NCBI RefSeq assembly: GCF_029227915.1
Contig: NC_079882.1
Span: forward strand, 27,702,001-27,766,000
DNA: 64,000 nucleotides
Direction: 5' to 3'
Origin: Hydractinia symbiolongicarpus
Lineage: Eukaryota; Cnidaria; Hydrozoa; Anthoathecata; Hydractiniidae
The position numbers and the translations under genes are program-made. The notes below the pieces were generated by a model. That model made no database searches. It was not told the origin of the DNA and worked only from the letters and a program-made list of their open reading frames with translations. How positions within the stretch are numbered: the first letter of the stretch is position 1; every line of letters begins with the position of its first letter. Shown here in pieces: positions 21,370 to 30,664 of the stretch.

Positions 21370-22339
21370 ATGGGGAGGCTGAAAAGCTAAGCCGAATTTA
21401 ATATACCTCAGAACATCTCTGGACCGGACGCAAGGCTATAAAATTGTTCGCTGCAGAAGATGGCCTATCAAAAAAAAGGTCACCCACTGGCTGAGTAGGC
21501 AACTCTTGTGGCTACGGCATATAAAGGGTACTAAAAAATTGATTACCCTCATTTCACCATTACAAAGCCTAATGAGATGCATCAACTTGATCTACTCTAC
21601 ATGCCCCATGTCAAACTATATGGAAAAACATATAAGTATATTCTGACAGGCATTGACGTGGCCTCAAAGTACAAGGTAGCTAGGCCATTGCGAAGCAAAA
21701 AGTCCAGCGAGGTTCCGGAGATGATCGGTGACATTTATAAAGCAGGACCTTTACAATAACCTATAACCTTTCAATATGGCGAGTTCAAATCGGATGTAAC
21801 CAAGCTACTAGAAGGCAAGGCAGTTGAGATCAAGTGGGCTACTACCAAGTACCGTCATACATTTACAGCCTTTGTAGAGTCGTACAACAAGGTACTTGCT
21901 AAAAGGCCATTCAAGCCTCAAGATGCCAGGAGCTAGTCTCTGAGAAGAGCAGCAGCATTTGGGTTAAAAAAATCTGTATGCTATCGTGAAAAGTCTCAAC
22001 AATACCAAGACTGCCATGATTGGTATGAAACCTAACAGGGCGATCAAGCTCAGCGATATACCGCTCTCAAAAAGCGAAGAATATCCCGAGGAAAACCCCT
22101 TTCTCGACGACGGTTTGTATCTCTATCTACTACAACCAGGAGAAGAACATAGCGACTCGAAAAGACACGCAACTGACGCCTTTTGGAGCAGGAAATTGTA
22201 TTGCATGGATCGTATTGTAGCTGGTAGCCGCGTGTTATATTATTTGAAAGACGGGCCAGATCGCAGCTTCGTCTCGGAAGAACTCATGCAGGTACCAGAG
22301 GATGTTCAGGTACCGCCAGAGCATGTGAAAGATTGGTAA
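21370..22339 (+). pseudogene. INT: Retroviral-like Polinton integrase, catalytically defective
   Basis: N-terminal segment in broken frames: TDGEAEKLSRI, YTSEHLWTGRKAIKLFAAED, THWLSRQLLWLRHIKGT. Core from 21,577: MHQLDLLYMPHVKLYG (first acidic residue in QLDLLY), KYILTGIDVASKYKVARPL. After a stop near 21,758 comes ITFQYGEFKSDVTKLLEG, where related integrases have QCDNGSEFKSD: the segment with the second catalytic Asp is deleted. Then TAFVESYNKVLAKRPFKP (third site, Glu of FVE), the frame 21,986-22,339 with SLNNTKTAMIGMKPNRAIKL and the C-terminal DRSFVSEELMQVPEDV domain. The family inserts Polintons and creates the 6-bp duplication. This copy has at least three frame breaks as well as the lost Asp. 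Confidence 0.88.
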
Positions 22340-22348
22340 AGAGCATTT

Positions 22349-22911
22349 TCAAGAGTACCTCAAGGGTTCATCTTCACACTCTTTACTTGGATCTCTTATA
22401 TACAGCAAAGAAGGCTCTGTATAGAACGGGTACCCATAAGCAATGCCCTTGATAACAATAGGTTTAATATCAAGATCAATGTCAACCAATAGTCTATGTA
22501 GTACAGGAAAATTGAGGATATTGCCTTTTGTTTCTATGTCAGCCAAATCCGACAACCTCAACCCCTTATCCTTGATGACCTCATAGCAGAGTGCACCATA
22601 CCTGTTCCTTTTAACCGAAACGATATAGAGCCTTAGAGTTTGAATATCGCCCTCGAGATCCTCGTCGATTTCGCTCCTACCTTCCTACCTGACAATACCC
22701 TGTTTAAAAGCTCTAGATCGCTAGGGTATTCAAAGCCTTCATAGTATTCTCCATTTCGATACCTAAAATTTTCCAGGCAGGTAGGGCAATAACCACTGAT
22801 CCTGCCTTTATGGAACATCGTATTACAGGTACGCAGATATCGTAATCCTTTGTAAAAAGATTTTTTCGTACATAGGCTTCCATCTTTTAATATTTCGAGA
22901 GCTTTTAACAT
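22349..22911 (-). pseudogene. Unknown Polinton protein of about 185 aa, one frameshift
   Basis: Minus-strand frame from ATG 22,911: MLKALEILKDGSLCTKKSF, CNTMFHKGRISGYCPTCLEN, YEGFEYPSDLELLNRVLSG. After a shift near 22,690 it continues as EIDEDLEGDIQTLRLYIVSV, KRNRYGALCYEVIKDKGLRL, DLDIKPIVIKGIAYGYPFYT and ends LRYS at 22,349. A single CPTC pair is the only motif. Its end is 10 bp from the end of the integrase gene, tail to tail. Not recognised. Confidence 0.45.
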
Positions 22912-22915
22912 ACAG

Positions 22916-23211
22916 CCAAACTGGTCAATAGAGGAGGGGTTGGGAGCCCACTACTAAATGAGGCCCTTGATGCTATATGATGTGGGTAGCCATGCCCATT
23001 TTTCGCCTTACCAAGGGGCCCATGGGAGGTGCCTCATTAGACCCTACTATTTCTTCTCTTGTTTTAGGTTGGTTTAAACCGATATGTGAGGATAACTTCA
23101 CTACACGCAAGAGTAGTGAAATTTAGCGTATACTTACTACATGTTAATATCAAACATACCTTCGAATAGATCCCGTGTATCATCGTCGGGTAACGTGAAG
23201 TGATTGAGGTA
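22916..23211. other. Spacer inside Polinton
   Basis: About 300 bp between two minus-strand genes with short blocks such as gaggcccttgatgc and ggggcccatgggaggtgcc; no gene seen. Confidence 0.35.
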
Positions 23212-23739
23212 TTAATTCTCAATGCCCAGGGTATCGTCCCTGAAACGGCACCAGGCAGGTACAGCATTAGGATCGTCGCATTCCAGTTTCCTCACGGTCA
23301 TTTTGGGGTATATCTCCCCTAACGTGCTTATTCTTGCACTGAGTTGCCTACGCTGGCATCGGATCATGTAGTGCCTATGCATGCCCTCTTTTCCATGCTT
23401 GTGGGGATCGTTTTTATCAATCATGCATAGCACGGTGTATTGATATCGGTGTAGGACATGTCTTTCTTTAAGCCTCGCATTTTCCTGGGTCTGTACCTCA
23501 AGTTTGTCCCCGAGTACCATGAGCTGACTATCTCTGTCCTCAAGGGCTTGGCGCTGCTTCTCAAGATCGTCTTGTAGTTTTTTCACACCTGCCCGGGCAA
23601 GCCATTTGATTAGCCCCATAGCCTTAGGCTTTTTTGAGCTACGCACAATCTCTAATGCGCCGTCCAGCGTGACAAATACATCATGCAGATTTTTCCCTCT
23701 CCCAAGGGGGAGGGTGCCACTCTCCCCCTTCAACCCCAC
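23212..23739 (-). CDS. KilA/BRO-type protein with coiled coil and C-terminal DUF3627-like domain
   Basis: Open frame of 175 codons, start ATG at 23,739 (an inner start at MGLIKWLARAG is possible). The first 50 residues include LHDVFVTLDGALEIVRSSKK, PKAMGLIKWLARAGVKKLQ, like the end of BRO-N/MSV199-type domains; then a coiled coil (LEKQRQALEDRDSQLMVLG); then a C-terminal domain with HVLHRYQYTVLCMIDKND, MIRCQRRQLSARISTLGE, DDPNAVPAWCRFRDD. The last part follows the pattern found behind KilA-N/BRO domains in large DNA viruses and Polintons ('..rI.rRqlxxrixxlrxxyp...D.PNavxxwxrf'). Likely nucleic-acid-binding or regulatory. The N-terminal DNA-binding domain appears truncated. Confidence 0.6.
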   Translation of the reverse strand: MGLKGESGTLPLGRGKNLHDVFVTLDGALEIVRSSKKPKAMGLIKWLARAGVKKLQDDLEKQRQALEDRDSQLMVLGDKLEVQTQENARLKERHVLHRYQYTVLCMIDKNDPHKHGKEGMHRHYMIRCQRRQLSARISTLGEIYPKMTVRKLECDDPNAVPAWCRFRDDTLGIEN

Positions 23740-23745
23740 AGTTTC

Positions 23746-23946
23746 TTATCTTGTTATAGTTCCCTCAACATATTGAAATTTGCTCTTTTGTATCGGCAAT
23801 ACGCAAAAACGGCCAGTATCGGCACGTTTGAACATAGGTTGATTTTGATTGCCAGACAGTGTTTCGATGGTCTCTGCGTTGAACTTAACTTGTGACGATA
23901 TCTTTCTATATACCAATGTTCGGCCAGAGGTTTTCATCGTGGTCAT
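23746..23946 (-). CDS. Small unknown protein, 66 aa
   Basis: Open frame from ATG at 23,946, MTTMKTSGRTLVYRKI to QYVEGTITR, ending 6 bp before the next minus-strand start. It overlaps the last codon of the ATPase frame. No hydrophobic or metal-binding motif. It may be a real accessory gene because it fits exactly between its neighbours in the same direction, but could be chance. Confidence 0.35.
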   Translation of the reverse strand: MTTMKTSGRTLVYRKISSQVKFNAETIETLSGNQNQPMFKRADTGRFCVLPIQKSKFQYVEGTITR

Positions 23947-24513
23947 TTGAGAAACTTGCAAGTCCTGGGATGCTCCAATCTCACGTATAGGCACGCGTGT
24001 TCGGACTTTTTCAGCCCAGCCTTGACACCCTCCCAATCGGATATCATGTTTGTCTCTTCATCAGCTTGTCTCATGTCGCTCCTCTCCGAGGGGTACCATA
24101 AAAATAAGACCTTCTTCTGCCTCCTCAGATTCTTGGGATAAGAATGGGTTAGGAGCCACAAGCCGTGCCTTCTGTGCCTACCTGAAATAGCCAATTCAAA
24201 TAACGGCTGCCTTTTTCATCGAGGCTTTCATTGGCTATCATATTGTCGACTATGAAGAGACTCTCCTCACCTGCCAACAATGAGGATAATTTTGGATCCA
24301 TTCAAAGAGTTCATTTCCGGGGTCTATTAGGATCACGTAATCATCCTTCCTGAGTGAGGCCCTTTCTAAATAGGTGATATTCCACCGTAGCGTAGGGCAA
24401 AGTATCACTATGTTGGGATAGTGTGCCCTATACTCATGCTCAAGCAGATCCAAAATGCGCTGTGTTTTCCCACACGATGTGGGCCCTGTGAAGACGTCGA
24501 CGTCTAACACCAT
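23943..24513 (-). pseudogene. A32-like genome-packaging ATPase (FtsK/HerA type), broken
   Basis: Starts MVLDVDVFTGPTSCGKTQ at 24,513 with a Walker A loop GPTSCGKT (about 24,486-24,463), then HYPNIVILCPTLRWNITY and LRKDDYVILIDPGNELFEW. A frameshift near 24,260 leads to ESLFIVDNMIANESLDEKG, the Walker B region (related ATPases have VDD; here VDN), and another near 24,195 to ISGRHRRHGLWLLTHSYP, the conserved SGRH...WLLTQ sensor region, followed by the C-terminal part to KFLK. In Polintons and nucleocytoplasmic DNA viruses this ATPase packages DNA into the capsid. The upstream gene's TAA abuts this ATG directly, as in a compact co-transcribed cluster. Confidence 0.8.
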
Positions 24514-25345
24514 TTAATAATAAGACCACTTTCGATCGTGAGCTTTAGGGTATATCGTGGCATATGTTAAACAGATTAACACACCACCGTGATTGTCCAC
24601 CAAAGACCCCCGAAAGTCAGGGCAAAGGTTGGTATTTTGGGTCTTATAATCGAGGGGTGGCGGAGCATATGGTAATTTACCCTGTAGGAAACGCAGTACT
24701 TTGCGGAACCTATCGACGAGCAGAGCATTCTTCTGGCCCTCCGGAGGTGCCGCGATGAGTTCACTATACTAGGGTATGATGTTGTATGTGAGCAGAGTGT
24801 ACAGAAGCAGGTAATTCTTATCCTGTTGAACCACTTGAATCTCCCCGTCAATGGTAAGGGGGTCTAATTCGTAGTCAACGTCCTTGATGTCTTTGCTTTT
24901 GGTACGCCGGTTCCCCTTTGCTTTGTCCAGGGAGCTTATACAGCTTTTTGTTCTACTAGTCCCCCTAATCTTAAAATTGTCGGGGGTTAAAACGTGTTTG
25001 CAACTTGAACATTCCCTGCTCTACATTTACTATGAAGAGATTCGCCTTGTGTAATGCCTTGGCAACATCAGCAAGCGTTGGGGAATTGCCAGTTTTGTGG
25101 TGAATGTGCAAAATTTCATAATCTTTCCAGGTCACACCTTTCGGAATACTGGGCTTCCTCCTCTACAGATAGCCAGTACCTCCTCTACAGATAGCCATGA
25201 GCTCATGAAAGGGCTGATTGCCTTGGCGTGCCGTGCGCTCCTTTGAAGCCCTCTTTTTATCGAGGCACCGGATACATGTCCTTGTTAGTTGAGCATTACG
25301 CTTTATCTTGAAATTGTCTATATCTACATCTCTGGCACTTTGCAT
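24514..25345 (-). pseudogene. Protein with CxxC 'DNFKI' zinc-type modules, broken
   Basis: The first module (from 25,345) reads DIDNFKIKRNAQLTRTCIRC and DKKRASKERTA after a CQRC pair in the next frame; a middle part reads WKDYEILHIHHKTGNSPTL, ADVAKALHKANLFIVNVEQG; a second module (about 25,020-24,930) reads CSSCKHVLTPDNFKIRGT, SCISSLDKAKGNRR. The C-terminal part reads YLLLYTLLTYNIIP, ECxAAPPEGQKNALLVDRF, FRKVLRFLQGKLPYAPPLD and ends at 24,514 next to the ATPase start. The module CxxC...DNFxIxRNxQLTxxCIxCLxxxxASxE also occurs in the plus-strand gene at 20,741. Several frameshifts. Function unknown; probably zinc-binding. Confidence 0.5.
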
Positions 25346-25397
25346 CTTCCATATTTCTATTTGTCCCTAGGGAGAAATAGAAATTTCACTAGGCGGT

Positions 25398-25529
25398 CTA
25401 TTTTGCCTTCTTTGCACTCATAGCTATCAGGATTGTGTACGATACTATCCTGACTAAATCCAATAAAGAGTCAATAACCATAGTTTCCTTGGCACTAATG
25501 TTGCTATCCAAGTGCTTGCTTGTTGCCAT
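25398..25529 (-). CDS. Small unknown protein, 43 aa
   Basis: Intact short frame from ATG at 25,529 (MATSKHLDSNISAKETM...) to TAG at 25,398-25,400, with a central hydrophobic stretch LLDLVRIVSYTILIAMSA that could span a membrane. Same strand and tight spacing with its neighbours. Small, so confidence is limited. Confidence 0.4.
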   Translation of the reverse strand: MATSKHLDSNISAKETMVIDSLLDLVRIVSYTILIAMSAKKAK

Positions 25530-25559
25530 TTATTTATAGCATTTTGAAAATCTCAATAT

Positions 25560-25883
25560 TTAGTTGAGTTTGGCCTGCTGGGGCTTGGGATGATTTGCCG
25601 GCTTGTTAGATTCTCCATCATTTTTACCTCCTCTAAACCTATACCAGACGCTTACCCCTATCGTAAGCACTGCCAAAGTCCCTACACCATAAAGTTATAA
25701 GGACTGTACGGAACTGGTCCCAGAAGGGGTTTTGACTGTAAGCTCTACAGTACCCTCTTGTTTCATTTCTTCCTTCCTTTTCGTCATCAGTGTCGCCAAC
25801 TTATGCCCCTGCGCAACCCTTCCGGGATGCTTTACCGGCTTTGTAATGACTCTCTCTTCTTGTTTCTGAACTTCTTTACTCAT
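25560..25883 (-). pseudogene. Small basic membrane protein, about 110 aa, one in-frame stop
   Basis: From ATG 25,883: MSKEVQKQEERVITKPVKHP, GRVAQGHKLATLMTKRKEEM; an in-frame TAA at about 25,697; then in the same frame LYGVGTLAVLTIGVSVWYRF (membrane segment) and a hydrophilic Pro/Lys-rich end to 25,560. The 'GRVxxGhkLaxlmkxRKEE' helix plus a C-terminal membrane span is a recurrent small-protein pattern beside Polinton polymerases. A further short frame upstream (about 25,953-25,890, MGKRKQEKAETNEEP) is too short to call. Confidence 0.5.
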
Positions 25884-25964
25884 TTATATTATAGCACCGC
25901 CGTCCGAGGCTCTTCATTAGTCTCCGCCTTCTCCTGTTTCCTTTTACCCATATGTCTCGTGGCG

Positions 25965-26210
25965 CTAGATTGGCGCTAGACATCTACCAATGGTGCACTT
26001 CTTCGGCAGGAGGCGCCCTTTGCCTTTCCTCAGTGCTTCTTTGAAAGCTTGGAGTTTATTGATGGGTTTCCCTACTTGTTCATATTATGCAAAGGCTTCG
26101 TCAAATATATTCGCGAGCTGACTCATTCTCTTTATTATAGGGCGATATCTAAAAAGAACATAAGCAATCAGGACGTAGGTAGAAATGTAGCGATATACAA
26201 ACACACCTCA
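25965..26210 (-). pseudogene. Small membrane protein fragment
   Basis: Directly after the polymerase stop, the minus strand reads FVYRYISTYVLIAYVLFRY (membrane-like), MSQLANIFDEAFA, a stop, then YEQVGKPINKLQAFKEAL and a basic end RKGKGRLLPKK to the stop at 25,965. No ATG before the hydrophobic part, so the start is unclear. Unknown. Confidence 0.35.
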
Positions 26211-26212
26211 AT

Positions 26213-29200
26213 TTATTCCCGCGTAGACACCAGGTGGTAATGGCCACGGGCAAGCGTCGTAATTTGGTCGGGTTGTACAAGCCGTTTGTCATTTGCCCTG
26301 TTTAATGCTAACTTTGATACCTTTTGGGTGTATATTTGATGGCTTTTGTTTTGAATCAGCACTTGGCTTTTGTAGATATCAACGCCCTATTGTCGTCAAA
26401 AGTGATGGACTTCTTGGTAACACATCCCTTTACGCCCTTCGCTTTGCGATCACCGCCCTCTTTTGTAAGGCTCTTGTAGGCATATAGCATGGCCCTTAGG
26501 GTGATGAACTCCGTCATTTTTTTCCCACCTAATTCGTCCTTCATCAAGCCAACCCTTTTTTTTTATTTTTCCCTATTTGGAGAGGTCTATTATCATCAGG
26601 ATTATAGGCACTTGTATCAAAACGTGTCTCGACATCTTGTGCAATATCACAGTAGAAGACGTCTGTTCGTATGTGGTATACAAAGCTGTCCGTATCCATG
26701 TAGCAGAGCTGCAATTTGCTGCCGTATTTGGGCTGCATATAGTCATAGTGGAACTCGCACATTGCCTGGCCTATATACACAGGCTTGTTCATCTTGACCT
26801 CCGTCTTGCCCATTTCAACATCCAGAAGTTGTTTACTGAACTGGCTTCCACCTTTAAAATTTGGCTCCAGGCCAATCCAGGTGCACAGTAAAATGCACAG
26901 GATGAAGCTTATAGTTTGTCAAGCACACACTTCGAAACGTTTCAAACACGTCGGCCAATAGCAGGACGTCCACGGTCAGGTAGATGTTATGATAGTCGCC
27001 CATGATGATCACATCACCCTCTGGGTAATGAAATTCCATACCCTTTTTGCGTATGCATAGTCATTGTCGCTGATGCCCTTCATGTTCAGCTTGCTGTAGA
27101 ATGACTCCCTAGGGGGCAGCTCCAACTCTTCAAATCGTTGCCATCCGTCCATATACTCGTACGGGTACACGCTTTTTCGAATCATCAACCTGAAAACATC
27201 ACCTTTGTCGCTGAATTTGGCCATGGATGGTATGTTTGCCTTTACCTGGTCTCGATTAGGTTGCTCGGTGGTATTCGAGTTGCAATTTTTACACCAGAAT
27301 TTCGCCATGTGTTCGGCGTCTATACTCTAGAATTCAAGACAGGTATCTGCACATTGATGGCATTTCATACCGGTGGCATTCGTTCCAATGAGGTTGCTTG
27401 CCAATATGTCCAGGCTTGATGGCAAGAGTCGACAACTATCGATGAACTTTATCGCGATCTTCTTATACGTTTCCCCATCGCCATATCCCTTTGCAAGTGG
27501 TACCTTAATTTTAACATTAAAACTGATATATTTTTCGCTATTCTCCGCTATGCAACTAATGTCCTGGGTATCATAATTTTGACCAAGTTCCCTTATAAAC
27601 AGGTGGGCCTTGTGGCCGGAGAGATTGTGGAATATGACGGGAATATGAGCAGGTATCTTGTATTTTAGGTTACAGATCGCGTGCGCTGCGCCCCTATACA
27701 GTCCCGTATAGTGACAATGGTCTCGAACCTTACGGTTATACTGGCAGCCGTCAAACGGCTTTAGGCAGATGTGGCAGTGCGTGGCCTCGTCATGTTCTCT
27801 TTTTAGAACCTCTGTCAGCCCCAAAATGGGTTGCCCCGGGTAAGTATAGTATAACCGTTTCACCTCGTCCTCTAGGTGGTCCACAAATCGTGTCACACAG
27901 TCCTTGCCACGGTATACTGTTAGAGGATCTGGTACATCCTCATAGACAAACGTGCTGTAGGTGCACCAGCATGATGGTACGTGCTTACTCAGCTTTTTCA
28001 TTTTCGTCCCCCTTGTATCTTCTACCGGCATTAACAGGCTCTCAAAATCTGCATAGATGCACAAAGGTACCTTGAATTGTTGTTGGCCATCTCTATAGAA
28101 TAGCTATTTCTCGGCCTCTGTTGGCATCGTGATTTTAACGGCCTCATGGTACTTGCAGTAACCATAGTGCTTGTCCCTTGATTCGACTGTGTTGAAGGCC
28201 TGCAGACAGTTCAGGCAAAAATGCATCGATTTTGTGTTCTTTAAATTATCACTACCTAGGAGTCACGATAGGCTTTTGACCGCCGCATTAGTGGGTCTTT
28301 TTTTCATCCGTGATAAGCAGTAGGGTCAACTGCTTGCTACGTACGCTGTGCTCCGATCGCCTCAGGATATTAATTTTCTTTCCCGTCACGTACAAGAAGT
28401 TCACCGGAATGTCCTTATTGTTCTTCTCGAACTTGTACATGCTCTTGGTGCTTGTAAGGAACTCTATACCCTTCCAATTGTAGAGGTCTACATAGGGTCT
28501 CAGCTTGGGGATTCTTTGTGGATCTTTTTCAATCTCCGTATGGTGTAAGGATGCTATAACAGTCCACTTGAAACACTCCTCATCCTCATTTTTTGGGTTG
28601 ATGATGGCCTTCTTTGAGGCTATCCATTTAGGTGCCCCCATATACGATGAGCCTCTTGTTAGACGCACCTTATGGAAATCTACATCAAGGTGTAGAATTC
28701 GACTAATCGTGAAGCCACTCTTGGGTAGTGTCAGATGTTCCACGTGTGTCTTGATATTGGCAAACCTCCTATCCAACATGTCGCCTACGTCGCTACCCTG
28801 GTAGATTGACGCTATATTAATATTGAAGGCCTTCTTCACCTCAATGTACACCGTTAGCCCCATCCATAATTGATGTCTTCTTCCACATGATCCACAGGGA
28901 CAACTGTACCTTTGCTGATCCCATATCTTCTACCTGGTCCTCAACCAATGTTTTCACGTTGGGTCTTGCCATTTCCATATACCCGTCTACGGCAGCTGCC
29001 CATATTCCCGGAATGCGAAAACTCCGAAAGGTTCTGTGCAGCGCGTGCTTACGTTCCCGAGACGTAAAATCTTGTCCCGGCCGATAATATAGATTTTGGA
29101 TATCTTCAAGGTAGTCTTCCTCGGCCTCCTGTTCGACCTCGTCATGAAGTGTAGGTCTCGTGTTGGCTGACCTACTATAGAGCCCCATCACATTACGCTT

Positions 29201-29577
29201 GAAGGCTGGAAAGGTTCTCTTGACCCCTCTTTTATAGGCTTTGGAACAACGTCCACAAGCCAATTATACTACCCTTTCATCTTATTCCCTACAAGCGAAA
29301 GATTTTTCGACAGTTTCTGTTTCTTGAATAGCTCTATCTCGAATGGGGGTAATAGCCAGTTGTGCCATTCCCGGATTTTACCCCCTATAGTTGGACGTGT
29401 CTTCGCCATTTCCTGTCTTCCAAATAGGTCCATGGCCTCAAAGGTTATAGGCCCGACTGGTTTCTGTGGTACGTTCTCCAGTATGGCAACCAATTCAGCC
29501 TTGCGTAGCTTGTAATACCCCGTAAGTCCACGACCTTTTGCGATATCACGTAATTGTTTCACAGTATGTGTGTTCAT
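26213..29577 (-). pseudogene. pPolB: Polinton protein-primed DNA polymerase B with N-terminal SAP domain, internally deleted
   Basis: Minus-strand order: SAP domain (29,577-29,480; VKQLRDIAKGRGLTGYYKL); after a stop, FTSRERKHALHRTFRSF, AKVQLSLWIMWKK; N-terminal region from 28,863 (FAHI-type part, DVDFHKVRLTRGSSYMGAP, ASKKAIINPKNEDEECFKW); exonuclease with DFES (Exo I, about 28,045), a Cys/His motif HCHICLKPF...RDHCHYTGLYRG, HNLSGHKAH (Exo II, 27,602-27,635, where the usual Asp is Lys), YLTVDVLLLADVF (Exo III). Polymerase part: PVYIGQ, motif C YMDTDS (about 26,690-26,705), DELGGK, AKGVKGCVTKKSITFDD and the end ITTLARGHYHLVS at 26,213. Between LDWPGAKF (26,855) and KQLLDVEMGKTEVKM (26,830) the palm motif A (DxxSLYP) and motif B (KxxxNSxYG) are gone. 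Many frameshifts; dead enzyme. Confidence 0.92.
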
Positions 29578-29642
29578 TCTTTATTGTAAGAATTTTTACT
29601 TTCTCAGAGGATTTCAATGTGGTCAAATACTAACGCAGTACA

Positions 29643-30071
29643 CCTCTTGACTGCGCATGCGTTAATTTTTGATGATTATTAGCACTATCTAAGGGAATTC
29701 CCCTACATAGTGCGCTAGAACTTCTTTGACTCATTTGCAGCATTGATGACGTCAGCGTTCTATGGGACTTACCCTACTCAGCACGGCATGATAGGGACTT
29801 TACTTCACTAAGCATGGCATGGTACTGGATTTGTTGTGGTTGGCTGTGACGTGTGTGCGATGTGCGTGCGCGACTGTGTTAGAACCTTTTTGACTCATTT
29901 GCAGCATTGATGACGTCAGCACTCTATAGGGAGTTTACCTTGCATGACTCAACACGGTAGGGAGTTACCCTTGAATTCCATAGCTCAACACCGCATGGTA
30001 TTGATTTGTTGTGGTTGACTGTGACGTGTGTGCGTGCGCGACTGCGCTAGAACATACATTTCCCTATCTCT
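29643..30071 (-). repeat. Polinton right terminal inverted repeat with internal tandem duplication
   Basis: Inverted match to 15,256-15,531 but about 150 bp longer. A block starting at the 'tagaac...tttgactcatttgcagc' word (29,726 onwards) is repeated from about 29,878 to the end, each copy carrying TGATGACGTCAGC and the gtgtgtgcg stretch. The outer copy matches the left TIR best. Confidence 0.9.
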
Positions 30072-30077
30072 TGGTTA
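30071..30077. repeat. Right target-site direct repeat TTGGTTA
   Basis: Identical to 15,250-15,256, one copy on each side of the Polinton. Confidence 0.85.
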
Positions 30078-30264
30078 TGCAGGTTCACCTATCGCTTTTT
30101 TCTTAACAAGTGAAAATGGCTGAAGATATCTATCTTAAAATTTTGTCCGCTTAACCAAAGAAAAACAAAAAGCAAACTTCGAAACTTGTAACGTAAACGG
30201 CAGTGAATGAGGGCAACAAGGGATGAGATTGTGGAAAGTAAAAAAACATTGAAAGAGGTCGTCT

Positions 30265-30645
30265 GTAACGTGTGATTTTGCTAGTCGGGATGAATGTGTG
30301 ATTACTTTGTTAGCTGCAGGGGCAGTAGCATCAGCACTCACAATCACAGCATTACCAGGATTTGTGAGCACAGTCATTGGTTTATCAGTTTTACCAACAT
30401 TAAAATTTATCGAAAAATATTAGAAGAAAAAAGCAAATACTCAAGCAAGTCCCCGGTAATAATCGAGACTCTAAGGGTTTAGATGAAGGAAAGACTTGTA
30501 GTGATGAGTTTAAGAAGATAAGAGATGAATATATTGCCATTACTAGGGAAATCACTAAGGTGTGTATCAAGTCAAAAAAGGACCAATGGGGATCATGTTA
30601 GAAAAAATAGACGGCCTCAAATCACAACGGTACTCTGCAGCATGA
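30265..30645 (+). pseudogene. Older Polinton relic: membrane-type protein fragment
   Basis: A plus frame reads ECVITLLAAGAVASALTITA and LPGFVSTVIGLSVLPTLKFI (two membrane-like stretches), then breaks; after frame shifts DEFKKIRDEYIAITREITK and KSKKDQWGSC follow to a stop near 30,600. The 'DEFkxixxEYxxixxeI' piece matches in pattern the frame at 16,638-16,901 of the younger element. The fragment lies just outside the right Polinton junction and belongs with the integrase and polymerase relics downstream. Confidence 0.45.
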
Positions 30646-30664
30646 CGTTTTTAAATCGTTTTTA

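Larger units (their letters stand above)
15256..30071. mobile_element. Polinton/Maverick element, about 14.8 kb, with TIRs and TSD
   Basis: Bounded by long inverted repeats beginning AGAGATAGGGAAATGTATG and flanked by a direct repeat. It carries the diagnostic Polinton set: protein-primed DNA polymerase B, retroviral-like integrase, A32-like packaging ATPase, double jelly-roll major capsid protein, a penton-like candidate and accessory genes. Genes read plus on the left (capsid, integrase) and minus on the right (ATPase to polymerase), with two minus-strand genes interleaved on the left. Base composition is visibly G+C-richer than the flanks. Almost all major genes are frameshifted, and the polymerase and integrase lack catalytic motifs, so the copy is defective despite well-preserved ends. 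Confidence 0.95.
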
